6,574 bases of DNA from positions 1 to 6,574 of the forward strand of contig CALQED020000067.1 in NCBI GenBank assembly GCA_943329505.2. Reading direction: 5' to 3'. The stretch is from Polynucleobacter meluiroseus (GTDB taxonomy: Bacteria > Pseudomonadota > Gammaproteobacteria > Burkholderiales > Burkholderiaceae). The translations under genes were made by a program, and so were the position numbers. The notes under the pieces were generated by a model. The model was not told where the DNA came from, did no database searches, and saw only the letters and a list, made by a program, of their open reading frames with translations. Within the stretch, counting starts at the first letter, position 1. The number at the start of each line of letters is the position of its first letter. Below are positions 1-5,287 of the stretch, piece after piece.

Positions 1-1319
1 AAGACCACGATCCTCATGCGATCCATTGCTAGATATTTTTGAAAGGCTGCAGTAACTTGTTCCAAGGTAACAGCTTCAACTTGCTTAGTCCAAGTTTCCA
101 TCGTATCCAGCGGTAATTCATTCCATGCGATAGAAGAAACGTTATCCAATAATTTACGATTGTTATCAATGCGTAAGGGGTAACCGTTGATCAAATTGGC
201 TTTGGCTGCACCAAGCTCACTAACCGTTGGGCCATCAGCAATAAATTGCGCAATCGTATTGCTCAGTACCTCAAGCGCTAAGGCGCCCTGATTACTCTTG
301 GTTTGTAAGCCCGCCTGAAAGATTCCCGTCTCCTTACCCGGAGCGAAATAACTAAATACACTATAGGCAAGACCGCGCTTTTCTCGCACCTCTGACATCA
401 AGCGCGATACAAATCCACCGCCGCCTAAAACATAGTTGCCCACCAATAGAGGAAAGTAATCAGGGTTGTTACGTGACACAGCTGTCATGCCCATTGCAAT
501 ATGGGCTTGCTGAGAATCAAATGGAATCTGCACCTCGCGCTGGGCCAATGGCTCTACCGAGGAACGTTGAAAATCTGGCAATGGTGCAATAGCAGGCCCT
601 GATTGAGGAATTTTTTTCAATAAAGCTTCCACAATTTCATTTGCCTGAGCTGAATCCACATCACCCACAATACTGACGATCATGCGATCGCCTCGATAAA
701 ACTGTTTATGAAATTGTCGTAAGTCAGCAGCCGTGATAGTAGCTACCGATTTAGCAGATGGAGCGTCTGCCAAGGGATAGCTACCGTAAACCATTTTTTT
801 GAAACGGCGGTCCAGCACATACTCTGGTTTCGTTTCTGCTTCAAGCAAGCCAGTTATCGTTCTTTGTTTTTCACGCGCAACGATATTGGCATCATAGGTC
901 GGCGCACTCAACATAGCAGCCACTAGCTGTACCGCTCGATCTCGAATATCTTTTCTACTAAGAGTCCGTATACGCAAAACGGCACGCTCACCACTAACCG
1001 TTAAACCAATATTGGCACCCAAATCAGCGATTTCATCAGCAATTTGGGCTTCGCTTAATAAGCCTTTATCGCCACGCACCCCATAATTCATCAAACCCGC
1101 CGTCATATCAGCTAAACCACTCTTACCCGTTGGATCATAACGATCCCCAGCATCAATGCTGACCTCGATATCGACCATCGGCAATGCTTTGGTTTGGACT
1201 AAATAGGCTTTAGCGCCTTTATAGGTTTCGAGTTTTTCGATTGGCAATATGGCACTTGCACTGGTGACCAGGCCAAAAGACAAAAGAGTCAGCGCAATAC
1301 ATTTTTTGAGAGCCGTCAT
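1..1319 (-). CDS. M16-family peptidase-like protein, non-catalytic subunit (3' end outside window)
   Basis: Reading the minus strand from the ATG at 1319 gives 439 uninterrupted codons up to the window edge. Related proteins are about this long, so probably only a few residues and the stop are missing. Residues 1-23 form a Sec signal peptide (lysines at 5-6, hydrophobic core, A-S-A before a cut near 23/24), so the protein should be periplasmic. The two-lobed M16 fold is recognisable. However, where the zinc motif HxxEH belongs, this protein has D71-M-T-A-G75, so all three motif residues are replaced and it should not bind zinc. The C-terminal lobe keeps a glycine-rich loop followed by R315-G-L-A-Y319, the Arg/Tyr pair that holds substrate backbone in M16B enzymes. 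Known two-subunit M16 enzymes, such as mitochondrial processing peptidase and Sphingomonas SPH2681/2682, divide the work this way. The gene overlaps its catalytic partner by one base (TAATG) and has its own strong ribosome binding site. The substrate is unknown. Confidence 0.9.
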   Translation of the reverse strand, partial: MTALKKCIALTLLSFGLVTSASAILPIEKLETYKGAKAYLVQTKALPMVDIEVSIDAGDRYDPTGKSGLADMTAGLMNYGVRGDKGLLSEAQIADEIADLGANIGLTVSGERAVLRIRTLSRKDIRDRAVQLVAAMLSAPTYDANIVAREKQRTITGLLEAETKPEYVLDRRFKKMVYGSYPLADAPSAKSVATITAADLRQFHKQFYRGDRMIVSIVGDVDSAQANEIVEALLKKIPQSGPAIAPLPDFQRSSVEPLAQREVQIPFDSQQAHIAMGMTAVSRNNPDYFPLLVGNYVLGGGGFVSRLMSEVREKRGLAYSVFSYFAPGKETGIFQAGLQTKSNQGALALEVLSNTIAQFIADGPTVSELGAAKANLINGYPLRIDNNRKLLDNVSSIAWNELPLDTMETWTKQVEAVTLEQVTAAFQKYLAMDRMRIVV

Positions 1320-2683
1320 TATTGACCCTCCTTACCAACCGCTTTGCGTGCCTGAGGATCTAGGACTGCAATGGTCAAACCTTCATCGATGAGATATTTT
1401 TTAGCTACCGCTTGGACCTGTTCCGGAGTAATGGTTTGCATTCTCTCCAGCATGTAATCAATATCTTTCCAAGAAAACCCAGCCATCTCGGTACTACCAA
1501 TTTCCATTGCCTGGCCAAAAATAGAATCGCGCTTATAAATTTGATCGGAAAGAATTCGTACCTTAATGCGCTTAAGTTCAGATTCTAAAATTCCTTTTTG
1601 CTTTAACTCATCCAAAGCCTTTCGAATACTTGCTTCGGCTTGCGAAACCGTTTTTCCTTTAGCCATCGTCGCGCTAATCAGAAATAACTCAGGCCCACGA
1701 GAGACCATGTCGTAACCTACTCCCACATCATTCACGACTTTCTCTTGCTTCACTAGTACACGATTCAAACGTGCATTGTCATAGCCATCTAAAACTGCGG
1801 TTAGTAACTCTAGAGCATATGGCTCAGGGTCGTCTAATTTGCCCGGCTCGAGACGCGGGACTTTCCAAGCCATAGCCAATTGCGCACTGTCAGCAGCTGC
1901 TTTGACTTGAACTTGCTTCATCCCTTTTTGTGTAGGTTCAACTTGTGGTTTACGAGCTGGCAACTCTTGCGCAGCAACTGCGCCATAATATTTTTCTACT
2001 ATAGCCAATACTTTTTTTGCATCCACATCTCCAGTAATGACTACTGTTGCATTATTCGGTTTATACCAAGCTCGATACCAGTCTCTCGCATCAGAAGCTT
2101 TCATATTCTGTAAATCATTCATCCAGCCCACCACTGGATGACGATATGGTGAGCTCATATAGGCAGTAGCCATCAGCGATTCATTCAGAAGGCTGCTAGG
2201 ATTATCTTCAGTTCGCAGACGGCGTTCTTCCATGACGACCTGAATTTCTTTTAAGAACTCTGCATCATCAAAATTTAAATTGGACATACGATCAGCTTCT
2301 AATTTGATGACCTCATCTAATTTAGATTTTTCAACTTGCTGAAAGTACGCGGTGTAATCCCGTGAAGTAAATGCATTTTCGCGCCCACCCACAGCAGCTA
2401 CTAAACGTGAAAACTCGCCAGACTTTACCTTGTCAGTACCCTTAAACATCATATGCTCAAGCACATGCGCTACACCGGTACGGCCGTTGATTTCATCCAT
2501 CGAGCCAGCGCGATACCAAACCATATGAGCCACGGTAGGAGCGCGATGGTCCTCCCTAACAATGAGCTTAAGGCCATTGCTTAACTGAAATTCATGGGTA
2601 TCTGTCTGATCTTTACCCCCCGCCCAAGACAATTGGACAAGCATTAAAAATAAGAAAGAAATTCGAAGTAAATAGGAGCGCAT
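1319..2683 (-). CDS. M16-family zinc metallopeptidase, catalytic subunit, periplasmic
   Basis: This 454-residue protein starts with a signal peptide (arginines at 2 and 7, hydrophobic stretch 8-18, likely cut after A21), which places it in the periplasm. The inverted zinc motif H73-V-L-E76-H77 is intact, inside the family context GVAHVLEHMMFKGT. E153 lies 76 residues after H77 in an ExxxxxxE arrangement (E146, E153), as expected for the third zinc ligand. Further family landmarks are the E-N-A-F-T segment at 102-106 and the Y-K-P-N-N...I-T-G-D stretch at 207-219 that closes the first lobe. In the C-terminal lobe the Arg/Tyr substrate-binding positions read V316 and V320, so this subunit appears to need the partner gene downstream to complete its active site. 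The start is supported by the signal peptide and by a GGTGA at 2696-2692, eight bases upstream. It is transcribed divergently from ftsY. The substrate is not predictable; processing of secreted peptides or clearing of periplasmic peptides are both possible. Confidence 0.92.
   Translation of the reverse strand: MRSYLLRISFLFLMLVQLSWAGGKDQTDTHEFQLSNGLKLIVREDHRAPTVAHMVWYRAGSMDEINGRTGVAHVLEHMMFKGTDKVKSGEFSRLVAAVGGRENAFTSRDYTAYFQQVEKSKLDEVIKLEADRMSNLNFDDAEFLKEIQVVMEERRLRTEDNPSSLLNESLMATAYMSSPYRHPVVGWMNDLQNMKASDARDWYRAWYKPNNATVVITGDVDAKKVLAIVEKYYGAVAAQELPARKPQVEPTQKGMKQVQVKAAADSAQLAMAWKVPRLEPGKLDDPEPYALELLTAVLDGYDNARLNRVLVKQEKVVNDVGVGYDMVSRGPELFLISATMAKGKTVSQAEASIRKALDELKQKGILESELKRIKVRILSDQIYKRDSIFGQAMEIGSTEMAGFSWKDIDYMLERMQTITPEQVQAVAKKYLIDEGLTIAVLDPQARKAVGKEGQ
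1327..1333 (-). promoter_or_regulatory. Strong Shine-Dalgarno for the non-catalytic M16 gene
   Basis: The minus strand reads AAGGAGG here, seven bases before the ATG at 1319. It lies inside the last codons of the upstream M16 gene (K-E-G). This supports the chosen start and suggests translation of the second gene by both coupling and direct initiation. Confidence 0.8.
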
Positions 2684-2704
2684 TGGCTAAATCACCATAT
2701 CCTT

Positions 2705-2738
2705 AGAATTAAATTGATAAGATGGAAGAATTAAATTG
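2705..2738. repeat. Perfect 12-bp direct repeat in the M16/ftsY divergent intergenic region
   Basis: AGAATTAAATTG occurs at 2705-2716 and again at 2727-2738, a 22-bp period, close to two turns of B-DNA. Each copy has an AATT-A-AATT core that is nearly symmetric. The pair occupies over half of the 63-bp region that must hold the promoters of both divergent genes. The spacing suits a regulator binding two sites on one face of the helix, but AT-rich promoter DNA can also give such repeats by chance. No known operator is recognised. Confidence 0.75.
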
Positions 2739-2764
2739 TATCGATTATGTTCGGCTTACGTAAA
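2735..2764 (-). promoter_or_regulatory. Candidate sigma-70 promoter for the M16 pair
   Basis: On the minus strand a TACAAT -10 box (2740-2735, five of six matches to consensus) is preceded at 18 bp by TTTACG (2764-2759, four of six). Transcription would start near 2728, leaving a leader of about 45 bases. The -35 would lie inside the first codons of ftsY, and the -10 overlaps the second copy of the 12-bp repeat. This is a reading by eye in AT-rich DNA, so it is tentative. No convincing promoter for ftsY was found in the same gap. The best -35-like match, TTGATA at 2714-2719, would start transcription almost at the ftsY ATG. Confidence 0.28.
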
Positions 2765-3637
2765 ACCCTCGGATCCCTATTCAAATCTAGCAAGACTGAT
2801 GAAGCTTGGTTTGATGCTTTAGAAGAATCACTCATACAAAGTGATGTGGGCTTACCCACGACTGAACAATTGATCAGCAAGCTGCGTAAAGCAGCAAAGT
2901 CCGAGAAAGCCTCAAGCCCTGAAGCCTTACAAGACCTTCTGATTCAAGAGGTTAGTACCTTGCTGCAAGTGCTTGAGCCATCCCCTAATCCGTTATTTAC
3001 AAGCCTCAAAGGCGCTATTCCGGAAGTTTGGCTGGTCGTTGGTGTCAACGGCGCAGGTAAAACCACTACGATTGGTAAGCTTTGTAGACTGTTTCAATCA
3101 CAAGGTAAATCCGTTCTCTTGGCTGCTGGTGATACTTTTAGAGCAGCCGCACGCAACCAACTAATGGAATGGGGTAGCCGCAATCAAGTCGATGTCATTA
3201 CCCAAGAAGGGGGTGATGCTGCCGCTGTGGCACATGATGCGATCCACTCAGCCATTTCCCGCAAAAGCGATATTTTGATCATCGATACTGCAGGTCGCCT
3301 TGCTACTCAAGACCACCTCATGGAAGAGTTAAAAAAGGTGAAGCGCGTCATCGGGAAAGCGCTTCCTGGTGCCCCTCACCACACCCTACTAGTGTTGGAT
3401 GGCAATACTGGTCAAAATGGATTAAGCCAAGTGAAGGCCTTTCATGCAGCCTTAGATCTGACGGGATTGATTGTGACCAAGCTTGACGGCACCGCCAAGG
3501 GAGGCGTTATTTGCGCTCTGGCACATACCTTGAAGGACGACCCTAAGCCCTTCGTTTTAGCCCTCGGCAAAGGTGAAGGAATTGAAGATTTAGCCCCATT
3601 TACAGCAGGGCAATATTCTGCAGAATTATTCAATTAA
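2747..3637 (+). CDS. ftsY: Signal recognition particle receptor FtsY (short NG-domain form)
   Basis: FtsY is the SRP-receptor GTPase that docks ribosome-SRP complexes at the inner membrane so nascent membrane proteins reach SecYEG. The 296 residues are mostly the NG domain. A basic amphipathic start (M1-F-G-L-R-K, with F2, L4, L8, L11 and F12 on one side) matches the membrane-targeting helix. The N-domain helical bundle follows to about residue 90. GTPase motifs run in order: G1 G99-V-N-G-A-G-K105-T-T-T, the insertion-box motif D129-T-F-R-A-A-A, G3 D180-T-A-G-R184, the D-G-N-T-G-Q-N motif, G4 T244-K-L-D247-G, and a closing G274-K-G-E-G before E-D-L-A-P-F. The E. coli protein is about 500 residues because of a long acidic A domain, which is essentially absent here. 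An in-frame TAA at 2732 makes ATG 2747 the first possible ATG start. The Shine-Dalgarno is poor: GGAAGA ends about 17 bases upstream. ftsE and ftsX, which separate ftsY from rpoH in E. coli, are absent. Confidence 0.97.
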   Translation: MFGLRKTLGSLFKSSKTDEAWFDALEESLIQSDVGLPTTEQLISKLRKAAKSEKASSPEALQDLLIQEVSTLLQVLEPSPNPLFTSLKGAIPEVWLVVGVNGAGKTTTIGKLCRLFQSQGKSVLLAAGDTFRAAARNQLMEWGSRNQVDVITQEGGDAAAVAHDAIHSAISRKSDILIIDTAGRLATQDHLMEELKKVKRVIGKALPGAPHHTLLVLDGNTGQNGLSQVKAFHAALDLTGLIVTKLDGTAKGGVICALAHTLKDDPKPFVLALGKGEGIEDLAPFTAGQYSAELFN

Positions 3638-3665
3638 TTCAATTACTTACGATATAGATCAGCCA

Positions 3666-3692
3666 TTAGCACTCTATTGACAAGAGTGCTAA
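3666..3692. promoter_or_regulatory. CIRCE operator (HrcA binding site) upstream of rpoH
   Basis: The sequence is TTAGCACTC (3666-3674), nine bases TATTGACAA (3675-3683), then GAGTGCTAA (3684-3692). This is an exact inverted repeat and an exact match to the classical CIRCE consensus with its fixed N9 spacer. HrcA, a GroEL-dependent repressor, binds CIRCE dimerically and is released on heat shock. The site ends 37 bases before the rpoH ATG, and its spacer contains a TTGACA -35 box, so bound HrcA should block RNA polymerase. HrcA itself is not encoded in this window. Confidence 0.95.
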
Positions 3693-3706
3693 AATAGACT
3701 TCTATT
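3677..3706 (+). promoter_or_regulatory. Candidate rpoH promoter overlapping CIRCE
   Basis: A perfect TTGACA -35 hexamer (3677-3682) sits inside the CIRCE spacer. At 18 bp downstream is TCTATT (3701-3706, four of six against TATAAT); TATTAA at 3703-3708 would need a 20-bp spacer. Transcription would begin near 3713, giving a leader of less than 20 bases. The -35 is convincing and the -10 is weak. Read-through from ftsY is also possible, because no terminator is visible between the genes. Confidence 0.42.
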
Positions 3707-3729
3707 AACACCTTATATTAATTAAAAAA

Positions 3730-4659
3730 ATGGTTCAAAAGAAATCTGACAAACCGAATTTGCAAAGGCTGCCTGTAGCGCAGGCTGCAGCGGCGTCTGC
3801 TTTTCCAATGCTGCCATCCCTTGGGGTTGGCACACTTGATTCATACATTGCTTACGTAAATCGCGTGCCAATGCTGAGCGCTGCAGAAGAGCTGCATCTG
3901 GCGCAGGAGTTTCGTCGCACTGAAAATGTAGACGCTGCTAAAACTTTAGTGCTCTCGCACTTGCGTCTAGTAGTTTCCGTAGCACGCCAATATCTTGGCT
4001 ATGGCATTCCACACGCTGACTTAATTCAAGAAGGCAATATTGGCCTAATGAAAGCCGTCAAACGCTATGACCCAAATAATGGCGCACGTTTAGTCTCTTA
4101 TGCAATCCACTGGATCAAAGCGGAAATCCATGAGTACATTCTCAAGAATTGGCGCTTAGTCAAAACGGCAACTACCAAAGCACAACGTAAATTGTTTTTT
4201 AACTTACGTAGCAATAAACCAACCTTAAGTGCTCTCACTCCCGGCGAAGTAGATGCATTAGCAAAAGCGCTTGATGTTAAAGGCTCGGATGTTAAAGAAA
4301 TGGAAATGCGTCTTGCTGGCGGTGATATTGCACTTGAAGGCGATGACAGTAATGATGAGGCTGCATATGCACCAATCCAATGGCTTGCAGATAATAGCCA
4401 AGAGCCTACTGAGCGCATTGCTAGTGCAGAAGCTGACGCATTACAAGGTCCTAAATTAGATCAAGCCTTGATGGCCCTAGACGAGCGGAGCCGCAATATT
4501 GTTCAGTCTCGTTGGTTAGCAATGGATGCTGAGGGCAACGGCACCAAGACCTTACATGATCTCGCTAGTGAATATGGCATCTCTGCAGAGCGCGTTCGTC
4601 AAATTGAAACCGCGGCTCTTAAAAAGATGCGCGGCATGTTGCAAGCCCAAGCAGCTTAA
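3730..4659 (+). CDS. rpoH: RNA polymerase heat-shock sigma factor RpoH (sigma-32)
   Basis: RpoH directs RNA polymerase to chaperone and protease promoters during heat and protein-folding stress. The 309 residues follow the family layout: region 1.2 L-D-S-Y-I near 36, regions 2.1-2.4 from about 65 to 135 with D97-L-I-Q-E-G-N-I-G-L-M-K and W-I-K-A-E-I-H-E-Y, the diagnostic RpoH box Q152-R-K-L-F-F-N-L-R160 that separates it from RpoD and RpoS, and a region 4.2 helix-turn-helix at about 273-302 (S-A-E-R-V-R-Q-I-E). It is longer than the 284-residue E. coli protein mainly through an alanine-rich N-terminal extension of about 20 residues. The segment D68-A-A-K-T-L-V74 aligns with the E. coli region containing A50, K51 and I54, implicated in SRP-dependent membrane delivery and turnover. 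ATG 3730 follows an in-frame TAA at 3706 and is the first ATG. No Shine-Dalgarno is visible before it, only an A-rich run. The CIRCE site upstream implies transcriptional control by HrcA. The gene runs convergent to the sco gene, with 36 bp between them. Confidence 0.98.
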   Translation: MVQKKSDKPNLQRLPVAQAAAASAFPMLPSLGVGTLDSYIAYVNRVPMLSAAEELHLAQEFRRTENVDAAKTLVLSHLRLVVSVARQYLGYGIPHADLIQEGNIGLMKAVKRYDPNNGARLVSYAIHWIKAEIHEYILKNWRLVKTATTKAQRKLFFNLRSNKPTLSALTPGEVDALAKALDVKGSDVKEMEMRLAGGDIALEGDDSNDEAAYAPIQWLADNSQEPTERIASAEADALQGPKLDQALMALDERSRNIVQSRWLAMDAEGNGTKTLHDLASEYGISAERVRQIETAALKKMRGMLQAQAA

Positions 4660-4669
4660 TACCCTGCTT
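4649..4669. terminator. Weak candidate hairpin between convergent rpoH and sco
   Basis: AAGCAG (4649-4654) pairs with CTGCTT (4664-4669) around a nine-base loop, and alternatively with the second CTGCTT at 4677-4682. There is no run of T residues after either arm and the stem is only six pairs, so it does not meet the usual picture of an intrinsic terminator. It is listed because this 36-bp gap between convergent stop codons is where both transcripts would be expected to end. Confidence 0.22.
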
Positions 4670-4686
4670 TAATACCCTGCTTTAAT
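4656..4686. repeat. 13-bp tandem repeat (about 2.4 copies) at the rpoH 3' end
   Basis: TTAATACCCTGCT occurs at 4656-4668 and 4669-4681, followed by a partial TTAAT at 4682-4686. The first copy includes the rpoH stop codon and the array fills most of the gap before the convergent sco gene. It looks like a small slippage duplication. Because each copy contains CTGCTT, it duplicates the right arm of a weak hairpin with AAGCAG at 4649-4654. Confidence 0.85.
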
Positions 4687-4695
4687 TTAGCTCTC

Positions 4696-5286
4696 TTACT
4701 TTAGAAGTTCTTTCAAATCATGTGCCAAGGTCTCAGGACCTTGAGCATGTTTGATATAGAGACGAAGTCGGCCCTGGGGATCAAACGCGTAACTTCCAGC
4801 AGTGTGATCCATAGTGTAAGAACCTGGGCTAGTGCCTGCCACTTTCTTGTAATAAATCTTGAAGTCTTTAGTGACCTTTTCAAGCGCAGCCTCATCTGCG
4901 GGGCGCAAACCAAGGAAGCTTGGGTCAAACGAGGGGACGTATTGCTTAAGAATAGCTGCGGTATCACGCTCAGGATCAACCGTTACAAAGAGTACTTGTA
5001 CCTTATCTGACTGCGGGCCCATCAATGTCATTACCTGCTGCATTTCCGTTAAGGTGCTTGGGCAAACATCGGGGCATTGGGTATACCCAAAGAACATCAC
5101 GACAACCTTCCCTTTAAAGTCAGCCAAAGTCCTGACTTTGCCATCTGGATCCAAGAGACTAAAGTCCTTACCAAAAGCTGTGCCTCCAGTGATATCGATG
5201 TTTTTAAACTCAGGCTTTGGGCTACAAGCGGCCAATGTCATGAGAATGACAGCAATACAGCAAGTACGCAGAAAAGTGAATTTCAT
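4696..5286 (-). CDS. Sco1/SenC/PrrC-family copper chaperone lipoprotein for cytochrome c oxidase
   Basis: Sco proteins sit in the inner membrane facing the periplasm and help load or reduce the binuclear CuA site of oxidase subunit II. The 196 residues begin with a lipoprotein signal (basic start, hydrophobic 11-18, lipobox L18-A-A-C21), so C21 should be lipidated. A thioredoxin-like domain follows. It has the copper-binding C71-P-D-V-C75 in the context F-F-G-Y-T-Q-C-P-D-V-C-P, the V-D-P-E-R-D segment at 103-108, and the third copper ligand H161 in Y-T-M-D-H-T. All three ligands are present, so it should be functional. It is the last gene of ctaA-ctaB-sco: the ctaB stop and this ATG are one base apart (TAAGATG). 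There is no Shine-Dalgarno in front; the mRNA there reads CTCCTC, so translation probably depends on ribosomes finishing ctaB. The gene ends 36 bp from rpoH, facing it. Confidence 0.95.
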   Translation of the reverse strand: MKFTFLRTCCIAVILMTLAACSPKPEFKNIDITGGTAFGKDFSLLDPDGKVRTLADFKGKVVVMFFGYTQCPDVCPSTLTEMQQVMTLMGPQSDKVQVLFVTVDPERDTAAILKQYVPSFDPSFLGLRPADEAALEKVTKDFKIYYKKVAGTSPGSYTMDHTAGSYAFDPQGRLRLYIKHAQGPETLAHDLKELLK

Positions 5287-5287
5287 C

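Noticed and set aside
1..1319. Non-catalytic M16 gene as a decaying pseudogene because its zinc motif is missing
   Set aside because: The frame is intact for 439 codons with a signal peptide, strong ribosome site and conserved Arg/Tyr pair, which indicates a maintained partner subunit and not decay.
3651..3660. TATAGA near 3653 as a -10 box for a second rpoH promoter that would start at the CIRCE edge
   Set aside because: The only -35-like match at the right distance (TTCAAT at 3629-3634) has three of six bases. Too weak to call, although CIRCE at the transcript start is a common arrangement.
3690..3695. TAAAAT as the rpoH -10 box
   Set aside because: It is only 7 bp from the TTGACA box, and no acceptable -35 exists at 16-18 bp upstream.
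3767..3788. Small hairpin early in rpoH (GCCTG/CAGGC around a five-base loop) as a thermosensor
   Set aside because: It is a five-pair stem in alanine-rich coding DNA nearly 40 bases past the start codon and does not cover the start; likely a product of repeated GC-rich codons.
4098..4418. 106-codon minus-strand frame inside rpoH
   Set aside because: It lies wholly within conserved RpoH regions 2-3, its composition is what antisense of such codons gives, and it has no start-site support.
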